Shown one piece after another: positions 36,215 to 48,505 of a DNA stretch of 64,000 bases. The stretch comes from Diphasiastrum complanatum (lineage: Eukaryota > Streptophyta > Lycopodiopsida > Lycopodiales > Lycopodiaceae). The stretch's first letter is position 1. Each line of letters starts with the position of its first letter. The position numbers and the translations under genes were made by a program. The notes under the pieces are model-generated. The model worked only from the letters and a program-made list of their open reading frames with translations. It did not search any database and had not been told where the DNA came from. The stretch covers positions 4,412,433 through 4,476,432 of the forward strand of contig CM055111.1 in NCBI GenBank assembly GCA_029204225.1, given 5' to 3'.

Positions 36215-36980
36215 TTGAAGCCTATAATGAACTTAGGCAAGAATTCAATGATGTTTTTTTTAGACCTTCTTGTAGGTTTACCACCAGAAAGGACAGTTGA
36301 ACTAATATCTGGAGCAATTCCAATCGCACAACGTCCTTATAGGATGAGTGCAGCGGAAGAGGCTGAGGTAAGTAAACAATTACATGATTACCTGAAAAAG
36401 AGATGGGTACAACCTAGTAAGTCTCCTTGGGCATCACTAGTGGTTCCGGTTGCCAAGAGGGATGGGACTATAAGATTTTGCGTTGACTACAAGAAATTGA
36501 ACAAGGTAACCGTTAAGAATAAATATCCATTACCTCGGATGGATGATCTAATACACTATCTTGGTTGTGTTGGGTACTTTTCCAAGATAGATCTAAGATC
36601 GAGTTACCATCAGATACGCATTGAGGTAGAAGATATACCAAAAATTGGGTTTCGAACTCGCTTTGGTCACTACGAATTTATGGTGTTGCCTTTTGGTTTG
36701 ACCAATGCACTGGCAATTTTCCAATGGATGATGAACGATTTGTTTAGACCATGTTTGGGAAGATTCGTAGTGGTATTCTTAGATGATATCCTAGTTTTCA
36801 GTAGAACTTTGGCGGAACTTAAAGAGTATCTTAGGATTGTCTTGGACATCCTAAAGAGAAAAGCTCTTTGCCAAGGAGTCTAAATGTGATTTCTTTGCTA
36901 AGAAATTGTCCTACTTGGGGCATAAGATCTCTGAATGAGGAGTGAAGATTGAGCTAGATCATATCTAGAGGGTTATTGAT
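36215..36980 (+). pseudogene. Gypsy reverse transcriptase, truncated
   Basis: Ty3/Gypsy RT (RVT_1): [107 protein letters not shown], then the catalytic box [13 protein letters not shown] at about 36770-36810 (FLDD in place of YxDD, a known Gypsy variant). A frame change near 36850 leads to CDFFAKKLSYLGHKIS, then stops. RNase H and integrase are missing; the element ends at about 36980. Confidence 0.93.
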
Positions 36981-36984
36981 TGGC

Positions 36985-37242
36985 CAATTAGCTAAAATAG
37001 CAATGATTGGCTTATACAGTGCTTTCTTATTTCGACGGCACCACGTGTGCTCAATTCTAAAATTATCGGGCCATCTTTCTTTCATGAGCCCTTTGAGTGC
37101 TTTTAAGCAACTTTACCTTGTACTTGATCATCAGTTGAATGTACAGTTTGTGGAGAGCAATTTTGTTGTCTTGTCTTATTGCACTTGACGTTGTGTTGTG
37201 GTTGATTGATCCGGTCGGGTTTTTTAAACTGTTTTCTTAACT
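36985..37242 (+). repeat. Probable 5' LTR end of next Copia
   Basis: Sequence between the truncated Gypsy RT and a PBS. Its right end (..ttcttaact) lies where an LTR should end but lacks a clean CA. No second copy in the window defines the left end. Confidence 0.4.
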
Positions 37243-37256
37243 TGGTATCAGAGCCC
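37243..37256 (+). promoter_or_regulatory. Primer binding site, tRNA-iMet
   Basis: tggtatcagagccc, complementary to initiator Met tRNA, as in the Copia at 4241. Confidence 0.88.
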
Positions 37257-38505
37257 TTGGTGGCTACAATCATTTGACAAGAACAGAGAGCTGCAAATTC
37301 ACGACGGTTTGTTGGCTAGGAAGCACAAAATCTAGTTTGTGAAGATTCGTGAAATAGTTTAAAACTATAAAAAGGACTCAGAGACAGGGAATTGTTGGTT
37401 GAATCAGAAGGCAAGCAAAGATTGAAGCTGAAAATTCTTCTGGAGGGTTGCTTGGCGTTTGTGATTGGTTTGAGTCCAATCGAACATTGTTTGAAGAGTG
37501 GTTTGGTGCAGAAGATTGCTTGCTGGTGGGCTACCTCAGAGGGATAGGTAGCTGCTCAAAGAAATTTTCCAAAAGGATCAGATAAAGCCCAAAATATCTT
37601 CTTCCTTGATAGCTAGGGTTTTATGTCAGGAAAACACATTTCTCTTTCAATACAGAACCTTTTTTGAAGTTGTAAAGAGCTAGAGGCGGGCTCCCTAGTA
37701 GCGCGACCATGTCTACAAGAGGCTGTGGGCGACTGTGGACTGTGAAGAGAGGTAGCTTGAAATTTGTTAGGCTGCCATAGCCATAGTTTTGTGTAAGGAA
37801 GCTTGGAAAGCTTGGAGATGGTGTGAGGGAGGTCGCGGGCCTGAACGCATGGTCAATCTCACTAATCCTGTAGTGTGTGAAAGGGAGTAGCGATCTCTAG
37901 AAGAGAACTTGATGCGCCAAGATGATTAAGATCGTTGGATCCGAAACTATCGTGATCAATGGTTGAAGTTGACTGGCCAAGAAATGATCTAGGCAGTCAG
38001 ATCTTAGATAACCATTGGATCTGTTGGATTCCAACTTGAACTTTATAAGAAGGGGTATGAAGTGCAAAGTGCATTGCAACTTCATTAAAAAATTTCAAAC
38101 TGAAATAACTGCTGGATCCCAAGTTTTTGAAGGGTGAAGTTTCTTCGCACTTAAGAAACAGTTCAAAAGCTCAAAGTGCCCTTATTTTCACCTCCTTTAG
38201 CCTATTTTGGCCAAACGAAAGGCTATAGCCTCCAAACGAAGGGCACCTAATTGTACCCACAAGTAGGTAAGCCAAAACAGAGTGATTGCCATGAGGAAAG
38301 TATTCGGAACGTGCCATAAGTGATTTCACCATTCCACTAGGCACGTAGTTGGGAGTTGGTGACGAGAAGCATTTCAATTTGGCAAAAGAGCGGTGGGTGG
38401 CCTGGTAAGCCAAAAATTGCGGGTCATTAGTTTTGATTTCTGACATCGCAATTGGCATCAGCATACACTTTTTAGCCTAAAGGTGAAGTTTCAAGTAGTT
38501 TGGAG
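37257..38505 (+). other. Copia leader
   Basis: About 1.25 kb of untranslated leader before the gag ATG, similar in layout to the leader at 4254-5440. No ORF in it is convincing. Confidence 0.5.
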
Positions 38506-39340
38506 ATGGCAAACATCAATGAGGCAATTTTGGGAGATGCAAGCAAACTTGATGGGGCTTCTAACTAAAACATTTGGAAATTCAAAATGAAGAACATTTT
38601 GATGGAAAAAGAGTTATGGGAGATCGTGGCAGGTATTGAAGTCCGGCCAAATACCACTCTAGGTGACATGAGGGCCTTTGATAAAAAGGCGCAGAGTGCA
38701 TTGTCCTTGATCAATCTTTCAGTGAAAGACCATGTGATCACCCATATAAGTGATGCCACGACAGCTAGGGAGCTTGGGAAGCTCTTAAGATGCAATTACA
38801 AACTTGCAATCCAGCTTGAGCCATGTTCTCGAAGTCGATAATGAATGCAGTCATGATGGAAAAAAGTGTATCGGTGGGATTTTTCTTCACCAAGATAAAG
38901 GAGCTGAGAGATCAACTTGTGGCAATTGGAGAACCAATTAGGGACGTTGAATTGGTACATACCACTATGAGCGATGTCTCGCAAGGGCTACAGATGTTTG
39001 TGAGCAGCATCGCTTCGAGGGAGAGATTGTCTACTTTTGAAGACTTCCACAGAATCATGTTGCAGGAAGAGCAGCACCACGAAGTGGTGAAGTCAAGGCG
39101 AACCCCACAGGAGGATCAAGCCTTGCTTGCTAAAGGCAAGCAGAAAGGATGAAAAAGGATTCCCAAGAAATCCAAGGATGATGATGACGAGGGAGAGTCG
39201 TCATCGAAGGCGAAAAAAAAGAAGAAAGACAAATGTTACTATTGCCACAAACCAGGGCATTGGGCACGCGAGTGTTACAAGAAAAAAGCGGACATAAAGA
39301 CAGGAAAAGTGAAATAACAAGGCAACATTGCTGAAGATGA
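38506..39340 (+). pseudogene. Copia Gag, nearly full length, decayed
   Basis: It starts at ATG 38506 (MANINEAILGDASKLDG..), then a stop near 38565, IWKFKMKNILMEKELWEIVAG (DUF4219/UBN2 start), DMRAFDKKAQSALSLINLSV, a frameshift near 38775, TKIKELRDQLVAIGEPI, STFEDFHRIMLQEEQ and a Lys-rich linker. A complete CCHC knuckle CYYCHKPGHWAREC follows at about 39234-39275. Stops also lie near 39150 and 39316. This is the best-preserved autonomous-type Copia Gag here and shows what the first third of the Gag-only ORF at 57-60 kb corresponds to. Confidence 0.9.
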
Positions 39341-39384
39341 TGGGAAGATGACGAAACAAGTGTCTTCGTGGCCTTTATAGATTG

Positions 39385-39560
39385 GATGCTACAAAACTAG
39401 GAGAATATGGTTTGGCTATCTCAACAACATCTCAATATGAGTTGTGGCACAAAAGACTTGGTCACTTGAACTATGGGAGCTTAAGATTGATGGTGAAGCT
39501 GAAGATGGTAATAGGATTACCAATACTGCAGGATGATCATCACGCAATATGCTACATATA
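39385..39560 (+). pseudogene. Copia pre-integrase fragment; protease deleted
   Basis: Only ISTTSQYELWHKRLGHLNYG and SLRLMVKLKMVIGLPIL remain, the zinc-binding domain before integrase. The protease, which should lie between Gag and this, is missing: only about 60 bp separate them. The element stops at about 39560 next to a (GA)n-bearing region. Confidence 0.85.
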
Positions 39561-39606
39561 GCACCCATCCCATGCCTACAGATGACATGGGCACATAGCT
39601 TATAGT

Positions 39607-39652
39607 AGAGAGAGAGAGAGAGCTTGCCGAGATGAGAGAGAGAGAGAGAGAG
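39607..39652. repeat. Two short (GA)n tracts
   Basis: (AG)n at 39607-39622 and 39633-39652. Confidence 0.95.
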
Positions 39653-41089
39653 CTCGGGCTTGAGAACAGAGAGCCTCCATTGTACGAGGTAGATGAGCCA
39701 GTGTCAGAGGATGATCAGCATGAGGATGAGCCCATTCGGGTTGTGTTTGCCAGATTAGAGAGGGATGAGGCATATGTACAGGTGTGGGCACACGCCTAGA
39801 GCAGGGTTCACAGGTGCATCACGTGGTAGAGGTGGGTCACATACCACAAATTATACCGGGAGACAGGCAGGGCACACAGGGGGAGGCTCTTGATAGGGGG
39901 CAAAGTGATTTGGGCTTACCTTTCGCAGTTGCTTGGATGCGTGCATCACAGAGTCATAGGCATTTCTACGATAGCACACTAGAGGAGTCACCAGATGACT
40001 TTGATTTTATCGATTGGGAGGCCATGCAGGGTCCGCATGGTGCACAGGATGAGGCACAGGATGATCTAGAGGATGGTGCACATAATAAGTCCCAGAGCCC
40101 AGAGCATTTGTATTCGGATGTCTTGCTGGATGACTTGATTGTAGAGTTGGATTCAAAGGCCTAGCAGATGTCGAGCGTCAGGGCGTCCCCATCCTCTCTA
40201 GCCAGCATGCCCTACACAGAGTCTCAGCCAGAGCAACTACACGAGGTGCCTACAATTCCTCCATTTCTTCAAAGGGTGTATGTGCGCCGCACAGCACCTC
40301 TAGTGCCATCGATGCCATTGAGGCCTGCAGCCCCTCCATCGCCATCCACTTTTGCAGCACCAGGTCTCCATGGCAGGCCACCATCTGTGCCCAAATTTTT
40401 TTCTTGCAGCGCCCACATCCACAGTGGCTCCTCCAGTGGCAGCACCCACGACACATCCTCCTCTCTTGGCAGCACCCACGGCACCAGCTCCTCCTTTGGC
40501 AGCACCCAGGATGTACCAGTTTCGGCCACCATAGTGCCCCTTTCAATACTTATTGCCGCTGTACTTGCCTCCTGCAGGGACGGCCCCTTCACAACCACCA
40601 CCAATAGCAGGCCCATGGGCATACACTCTACGGACCTATCCTCCACAATCAGCTGCATAGGGACACCCATCTTTGGCTTCTCTATCCCAGCCGGCCTCAA
40701 CTTGGGCCCAGCCTAGCCAGCCAGGTGATCTGCATGGGAGTGATGAGGCATTGACAGCTCTCCTCGTCTGCAAGAGGCCAGGAAGCCCCAAGGGTGCACC
40801 GAACAAGAAAGGCAGGGCATAGAAACAGCTAGGGAAGAGAGGATGATCTTGCAGGGCTCCAGTTGCTAGTAGAGGTGCAGTATTATAGCCAGCTGTAGCA
40901 GGTGTTATTGGTTTAGTCTACTTGGGGGCTGATGCGGAGGCAGATTGGGAGGATGAGGATGACGAGTCTTCCCCCTCGGATACACAACCCATGCTAGTTC
41001 CAGACGGGCATAGATATCAGTTGTGAGAGTCAGCTTGGGGCCGTGAGTTGTCTCCGGAGTATTCATCTGAGTTAGAGCCAGAGTATTGA
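39653..41089 (+). pseudogene. Acidic / Pro-rich decayed ORFs, unknown
   Basis: Higher-GC sequence with several open stretches on the plus strand. An acidic one (about 39784-40164) reads DFIDWEAMQGPHGAQDEAQD. A Pro/Ala-rich one in another frame (about 40400-40830) reads AAPTAPAPPLAAP and PPPIAGPWAYTLRTYPPQ, then KGAPNKKGRA. A final acidic part (about 40920-41089) ends SPEYSSELEPEY and a stop. Three imperfect 30-33 bp DNA repeats beginning gcagcacccac lie at about 40410-40510. It could be the C-terminus of a DNA-transposon protein or a host gene remnant. No family is recognised. Confidence 0.35.
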
Positions 41090-41577
41090 TTGTAGCTCTG
41101 TTATTTTATTCTTAGCAATTTGATATCATGTTCCATATTTGGCGGCCAGATGGTCAAACATTGTATTCAGACCATTTTCCATACTATATTCAGTGTTGGA
41201 CATACTTTATTCGCTGCACATTTTGTATTTGTCGATTTGTAATTGTTATGCTCTGTTTTCAATTTTATTTCGAATGGTATGTGTGTAATTACAATTAGTT
41301 TCAACTGCAAAGATTGATAGCAAACAACACAGAAATATAACCCCTTTCATAAACACACATATTACATTGCAATACACCAAGCACGTGTTGCACATAAAAC
41401 ACACCGTACATTAATTCATCAAATGTATCAAAATTACAATATGTATTCCCATCATATACGACTGGGGCTGTTCTTTACACTATGTTAGACACTAAATGCT
41501 GCCTCATCTACTGTCAAAAATTACATAACAATAGTCAGCCACATACGGCTAGAACCCATCTATTCTAAACATTCCTA
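41090..41577. other. AT-rich spacer between convergent remnants
   Basis: No coding structure. It lies between the plus-strand stop at 41089 and the end of the minus-strand remnant at about 41578. Confidence 0.4.
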
Positions 41578-42010
41578 TGGATCCTCCACTAACTCCTCGC
41601 CCTCGTCAGGTGCACTGTTATGTCGCTCTCGCTCTGCCTCCTGGTTAGCCCGAGCTGCCTCCTGGTTAGCACGACGGCAGACAGCCCTTTCCTTGACCAT
41701 AATGAGTTATCGTCGTGTGAAGTTCATTCCAATCTGCTCATCCAAATCCAGCTTGACAGCGGGGGCGGGGGGCACATGGGGAGCTGGGTGCTCCGGCTCC
41801 GGATTTCTCTACCGAGCCTATCGCAGCATCTCTGCAATGTCTACCTCTTGCTTCTGATGCCTTTCGTTGTGCCTTCGGACATCTTCCTCGAGCTTCCTCC
41901 TGGCTTTGCCCTCAGGCCTCGGTGGTATGCGCTCTGCCATCTCATGACACCCTGTTTCTTGAACTGGCTCTCACAACCTCTCAATGGCTCTCACTGGCTC
42001 TCTCATAATC
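41578..42010 (-). pseudogene. Charged ORF remnant, unknown
   Basis: On the minus strand one frame reads PAPAVKLDLDEQIGMNFTRR, a stop, then LIMVKERAVCRRANQEAARA and a repeated ANQEA unit, ending EGEELVEDP and a stop near 41578. The ANQEA..ANQEA repeat corresponds to the doubled cctcctggttagc at about 41637-41675. It looks like the C-terminus of a decayed protein converging on the remnant at 39.65-41.09 kb. The CTCTCACTGGCT-rich DNA to its right (41960-42150) is low-complexity. Confidence 0.3.
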
Positions 42011-42224
42011 TCCCTCTCATAGCCTCTCACTGGGTCTGTGACATAGCCTCTCACAATGCCTCTTGATGATATCTGTCACTGGCTCTCTCTCACAGCCTCT
42101 CACAATGTCTCTCTCTGCCTCTCTCTCACTGGCTCTCTCACTGCCTCGTGAGTGCCTATTTAACCCTGTTTCCCCATTTGCACTTGTTGATGATCCCATG
42201 TGCTTCTGTACCTATCCCATGTAT

Positions 42225-42394
42225 TGCTCCCCCACATGCTGCACTCTGATTGGGTCCGTGGTCTACTCCTCCACAGTGCCCATGTGACGCTGTACCTGTT
42301 TGGATTTGTTGCTCCCCCACATGCTGCACTCCGATTGGGTATGTGGTCTGCTCCCCCACAATGCCCATGTGACAGTGTACCTGTCCGGATTTGC
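42225..42394. repeat. 85-bp tandem duplication
   Basis: Two copies of an 85-bp unit starting tgctcccccacatgctgcac at 42225 and 42310, differing at about ten positions. Confidence 0.9.
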
Positions 42395-44370
42395 TGCTAT
42401 GCAAATTAAGTTTCTACAATTAATTTACATCACCATTTGGTTTTCCATTGATTTGGTTATTCTACTTGAATGTAAGTTTTTCCAAGAAAAGCCTTCTCTA
42501 ATATTGCATATAGGAAGTTTTCCTACATGTTGTTTTTAGTTAAAGTTACATGGAACATAAAGCTTTTTTGTTGTCAGATTCCAAAATTTTCATCTATTTT
42601 GAATGTCATCCACTTTCATGAACTCACTTGACTCCTAATCATGTTATTATGAAAGTTCTAATGGGATCAATGCAGCAGGAATAGTATGATGAAACATTGT
42701 GGCACCGTTGTGGCATGTGCCATAAAATAGCACCATTGTGGCATGTGCCATAAAACATTGTGGCCTCTATTATCCTAAGGTGAAAATTGACCAACTAGCT
42801 ATCTATCAAGCATGAGTCTAGGAAATAGACTAGGGTTTCATTTTTTGGCAAAAAGGCTTAGTTAATTTCATTATTACATGCTGGAAATCCACCACACAAA
42901 GTTGAATTTGCTATGTATTCCAAGCTTTCATAGTGAGAAGATAGAATATTTTTGGAGCTCATTGGCAATCTCAAGCTACTCCACTATGTACATTGAGTTT
43001 TTGTGATCCAAATGCAATCAAATCAATTTCTACTTGTTTCTCAGCTTGCAAGCCATACTATAGCATGTGGCTCACACATGTGGGCTCGGATTTCAATGTT
43101 CATCAATGGTTTTGATTGTTAATGCTTATTGTTTGTCAAATAGCCAATCTAGATCAACTCTTTTGTGTCTAGTTTTTGTTAAAAATTCACAATTCTAGCT
43201 TGACTAGTTTTGGTCATATAACTTGTAAATAGTTAGATGGTCATGATGTGGCTTGTCACACGTGCCAAATAGCATAGGATTCCATTCATAAGGATGTTCT
43301 CAAGTAGACCTAAGTGTTAGAACCTTTGGAATGAGTCCAAATTATGCTTAGATACAAGGGAGAAAAAATAGGAGCTATTTTTGGTAATTTTTGCATTGTT
43401 GAGGGATCTCCAAGATTCCAACCCTAACTTGGTAGGGATGAAAGATCCACCAAAATTAGCATTAGGGATAGTTTTAGGGCTACTCATACCTGCCCCAAAC
43501 CATAATGGATCATGTATATATAGGTGATGATATCTCACCAAAATCAATCAAGCAATTTCATGTTTTTTCTCTCATAATGGTGCAATTGCTCTCTATGTTC
43601 ATAATTGTTTGAGTACTTGTGATTACTAATGATTATAGGATTGAATGTAGGTCTGGTGTACAGTACTCAGACTGTGGGAGGCCGTACTTTCACACGTGTG
43701 AAGCCTTCTTCAAGGATTTGGGCCATTTAGTGAGGTTCAAGCATAGATTTTTGATGGATTTTGATGGTTCAACTTGTGCTAATCTTATGAAATCATAATC
43801 TATTGTTTCCCTCATCATTTCAAGTGTTTTAGGATCCTTATTTGCTGTAATTTTTACAGTTTTTAGATAGATTGTTAAGTGAGCATCCAATCACTCTTGT
43901 GGATCTTTTGTAGATCCATTTATGGTCCTAAAGTACAGTACTTTCACACATTTGTGTTCCTAGAGTGTTGTGCAAGGGCTAGAGCCTCGACACTTTCTAA
44001 CACATTGATGATACAATTTTGGTTAGCCCTAGGAACATGCTTAGAAACTCAATAAAATGTCATTCACTTGATTATATGGTATGGAACCATAAAAAGTACC
44101 AACCATGTAACATGAAGAAGAGTGTTCCTATTTCCAAACTCTAGAAAGCATATACATATAGTGATTGGCTCTTATGTCATGTTTGGGTCATTACCTTAGA
44201 ATTATTTTCAATTCCATGTGTATAAGGACATGATGTTGATGTAGAGAACTTGAAAATATGTTAGGCTTACATGATGATATTAAAATTTAAGCCTATTATA
44301 TTTGAGATTGGCCATGGGGCTGCTGCCAAAACTTGCATAATCTACTGTCATTGATTGGAGTATCAAATAG
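42395..44370. repeat. Diverged copies of the Gypsy-associated repeat
   Basis: No gene. 42830-43230 and 43600-43960 resemble parts of the repeat upstream of the Gypsy gag (33850-34300) in the same orientation. The 14-mer palindrome TTCACACGTGTGAA is at 43689-43702. Confidence 0.5.
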
Positions 44371-44441
44371 TTGCTGGAGGGTTTGTGGATATCAAGGCAA
44401 CCCTAGTTAGATCATAGATCTATTAGTAGTTAATAAGTGAG
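44371..44441 (+). repeat. 71-bp direct repeat, copy A
   Basis: ttgctggagggtttgtggat... to taataagtgag. Almost the same sequence occurs at 45598-45666, 1.2 kb to the right. It could be the start of an LTR, preceded by a purine-rich tggaggg. Confidence 0.85.
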
Positions 44442-45020
<579 letters not shown>

Positions 45021-45597
45021 ATGCACTCTCATCTTGTTTGTTAGCATTTTCTTTCATATTTTGTGATTAGAATGCATTTAGGCATCTTGGTTTTGGCATT
45101 GCTAGGGTTAGCTTTGCATTATGGATGTGATTTGTGAGACTTATGTCCAAAAACGTTCAAAAAAATGAGGGGGGACTGCATTTTTCATTTTTAAGTTTTT
45201 TAGCCTTGTCTCATTCATTTTTCACCCAACTTTCTATTCACTGTAATTCAACAATGTCATTGCTAGCAACTGCGCTATCTACGAGTATCAAAATCAATAA
45301 GCATTTTCTTGGATCCTTTTCTAGATGGTGTCGACTACCCATCTATCAAGAATGACCACCAGACCCAAATGGTTATTATTAAAAATCTGGCAAGTCCATG
45401 TTCTCGCTAATCATCAACAAGTAAAGCATCAAGCTTCACGTAAGCAAATCAATATCTACGCTTTTCTTGTAGCAAACAATTTTATTTCGCAACTGAATAA
45501 TCACCTTTTTCCAACTTCATCACCACACAACATTCTGCAGGATTCAAGCATTGAGTCAAGTGTTGTGGGATCGTCACCAGTTTTGGTGGCGGATATT

Positions 45598-45666
45598 GTT
45601 GGAGGTTTTGTGGATATCAAGGCAACCCTAGTTAGATCATAGATCTATTAGCAGTTAATAAGTGAG
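45598..45666 (+). repeat. 71-bp direct repeat, copy B
   Basis: Near-identical partner of 44371-44441 with one or two differences; beyond aagtgag the two diverge. Confidence 0.85.
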
Positions 45667-45778
45667 CTTTGTGAAGGTTCTAACGCCCAAAAATATTCCC
45701 AAATAGCCAAAATTATTGTAGAACTAGTTTTCGGAAAAAATAGCAACTACAAATCTTCATAAGTTTGTTAGTAGCTAC

Positions 45779-46480
45779 CACTACAAGAAGAATGCATAGC
45801 AAGGGCGGCCAAAAACTGCCATTTAGATCAGTTTAAAGGGCAGTATTTGGTATCTGCCCTTTAAACCACTGGCCACCATTTCAACACTGCCCTTTAAACC
45901 ATTGGTTTAATTAAGGGCGACTTTTGGTTGCCCTATAGACTTTTTCAAAGGGTGGCTTTTAGCCGCCTTATACGCATAGTCTTAAGGGAAAAAAAAAGGA
46001 TCAAAGGGCGGTTTTTGGCTGCTTTATAAACTTGCTTAAAGGGGGCTTATAGCCACATTTTATGAACATTACGAACAATAGAAAAACAAGTTAAAGGGTG
46101 GCTTATGGCCGTCCTTTATTCTCTCCCACAAGCTAAAAAAACAAGGTCGCCCTTCAAACCAAATTTAATAGCGATTTAAAGGGAGGTCTATTGTGCCTTT
46201 TTTGCCAAAATAAAAAAAATTGGGGCCGACTTTTATGCACATTTTTTAGTTATTAAAAAAAGTATAAAATTGTCACTTTTGGCTACTCTACAAACATGTC
46301 ATTGGTTAAAGAGCAACTTTGGCCACCCGTTAATTTGAATTGTGTAACAGTTTAAAGGGATTTTATGCTTCTCATTTTCTCTTTGTAAGAACATCCAAAC
46401 ATCACCCTTACACTACCATCAAAACAAGTTTAAAAGGGGGGGATTTTTAATGCCCTTTTTAAATAACATTTGCAAAAATA
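45779..46480 (+). mobile_element. CACTA (En/Spm) terminus and subterminal repeats
   Basis: CACTACAAGAAGAATGC at 45779 is a typical plant CACTA terminal inverted repeat. It is followed by some 700 bp of subterminal units of the kind aaAGGGCGGctttTGGCCGCCCTTtaaac in both orientations (for example 45802-45840, 45890-45945, 45975-46030, 46095-46160). Such arrays are the binding sites for the CACTA TnpA-like protein. The opposite terminus was not identified. Confidence 0.8.
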
Positions 46481-46902
46481 ATTGAGTGACTAAAAATTGC
46501 TTTGTGGATTGACAATAAAAAAAACAAAAGATTGACAATTATTTGTTGCCCTTTTGTTTAAAAACAAAAGAAAAACAAAAACCATTGTTTATACTATTCA
46601 TAAATTTTTATTTAAAGCTAACAACTCTTGGCCACCTTTGTGATGAGATGCATAAGAGTAAAAGAGTGGCCACAAATCACTCTTTATGCCAACATTCAAT
46701 CATTGTTCAGAAGACATATTGGCCTTTTAACAAATATTTGAATATTATAGTTTTTAAAATGAGGGGGACTTTTCACTCTCTAAAAATAGCATCTTTATGA
46801 TTGTCATTATTTACACAATCGTGTCAACATCACATAATTATTCTAACATGTTAATTAATGAATAACATCGAGATATTAGTACATCACTTCAAATCATTAT
46901 TA

Positions 46903-47162
46903 TTAAACCCTTGATTTTAAAAGCCACGTCTTTGCCCATGGAACAAATAAGCCACAAACATCCTCTAATGTAGTACACTCTTCATTATATTTTGAGAGTC
47001 CTTCTTTTGGTTCAAATACTTCAACAACCTTGATCAAATAATTGCCCTCTCCAACAGGCCTACAATGCCATGTTGTTTTGGGATCTTTACTTTCTAGTGT
47101 GCTTGTGCAACCAACTTTTTTCTGATATTCAATACATTGGCCATAGCATTCAAGTGAAGAGC
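46903..47162 (-). pseudogene. CACTA-associated protein C-terminal exon (DUF8039-like)
   Basis: A minus-strand open segment ends at a stop at 46903. On its 5' side a good acceptor (ttttgcatgaaatag) gives an exon starting at about 47162: GSSLECYGQCIEYQKKVGCT, then HCRPVGEGNYLIKVVEVF and TTLEDVCGLFVPWAKTWL. The pattern V-x-V-x-V ... TLxxAxGxFVxWPK resembles the domain I know from plant En/Spm accessory proteins (DUF8039/transposase_24 region). This is from memory, so moderate confidence. It points towards the CACTA terminus at 45779. Confidence 0.45.
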
Positions 47163-47325
47163 CTATTTCATGCAAAATAACCAATGAGAATAATGATGAA
47201 TCAATCTTCAAAGATAGGATGCTAAAACATACTTAAAAAAACTAGGAAAATAAAAACTTGATCATCATTATTTTTCATCATTAATTTCACTTTCAATAGA
47301 TAATTTGACTCAACATAGATTATGA

Positions 47326-47326
<1 letters not shown>

Positions 47327-47415
<89 letters not shown>

Positions 47416-47439
47416 ATGCGTGCGTGCGTGCGTGTGTGT
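47327..47439. repeat. (TG)n microsatellite, about 113 bp
   Basis: About 44 TG units, then TGCG variants. Confidence 0.98.
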
Positions 47440-48213
47440 AAGTTTAATAAGTGGCATGTTGTTGAAAATTTCTCCTTGTCATGATTTGGAATTCAGGTCC
47501 AGTCTAATACACATTTTAAGCCATGCTAGACTCAAAACTTAGAAGCATTGCATATGACCGTACATTGTATGCATGCATTTGTAAATTGTTGGAATTGAAA
47601 GAGTGAAAAATTTCTGTTTTTTCAAGTGTAAGGATGCCATATCTAAGAATTGATTAGTATGAGTTTAAAATTGATGTAAATTATGTATTGTTGGATCTTA
47701 GTTTCAAATAAACATAAATCATGATTAACTATACAAGCCTAAAAAGTGTTATGTACTCGATGAATTTGCAAAATAGCTAGAATCAACTTTACATCCATTT
47801 ATTTGTACATCTCATAATGGCCAAATCGGATTGTAATGTACTTTCAATAACATGTCTTGATCCACATAATTTGGTGAAAATATCTAACCTTTATCTCATA
47901 TTGTATAATAACAAAGCAATGCCAAATTGCTTGTAGTGACACTTGATACATATCAACATGTTTTGGTCTTGCAAAAGGTTCACACATTGTACATTAGTCA
48001 TCACATTAATGGAAGGGTATCCAATTTAGCATGTACTTGTTTTATTGCCTTTAAGCATAGAGCCTGCGTTATTAAAGATCTTTTTGTTTCAATATGTTTT
48101 GTTTGTTGCATAAATGCAAATATATTTATCATTTAGTTTATTGGTTACTATTTGTGGTCACACATTGTGGGAGTTTATGTAATCTAAGTTTCAATGTTTT
48201 TTTTTTCTTTCAG

Positions 48214-48499
48214 CATGATGATGAGGATCAGGAGCCAAGGCAAAAGTATCCCATGGGTGAATTGATCATAAGCAGCTTGATAAGAACATTGACCTCTCGA
48301 ATATGATTTAAAATGTCTTTGCTGTTGCCGACAAAATCTCAATGGAAAGCAAACATGACAATACTAATTGTGAAGAAGATTGTGGAATTGAAGGTGCACA
48401 TCCTACACTAGATGAAAGTGTTATTGATGATGATGCAACAAAAAAAAATTCACTAATGGAAGATGCAAAAAGACCATTGTATGATGGATGCAAGCAAAG
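48214..48499 (+). pseudogene. CACTA transposase (TNP2) N-terminal exon
   Basis: An exon bounded by a strong acceptor (ttttttttctttcag, ending 48213) and a strong donor GTAAGT at 48500. It starts HDDEDQEPRQKYPMGELI, shifts frame near 48275, has a stop near 48320, and ends SLMEDAKRPLYDGCKQ. The phrase DAxxPLYxGC is a hallmark of the N-terminal region of plant TNP2 transposases (usually followed by ..YSKL). It shares the element with the CACTA terminus and the divergent exon at 46.9-47.2 kb. Later exons with the DDE core are not found to the right. Confidence 0.65.
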
Positions 48500-48505
48500 T
48501 AAGTT

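Noticed and set aside
40168-40716. 183-codon ORF starting MSSVRASPSS
   Set aside because: Ser/Thr-rich low-complexity frame over a DNA repeat; the Pro/Ala frame in the same place looks at least as protein-like, so neither is called as a gene.
47930-47938. cttgtagtg as the right terminus of the CACTA element
   Set aside because: It matches only nine bases, has no subterminal repeats beside it, lacks a matching 3-bp duplication and lies before the TNP2 exon.
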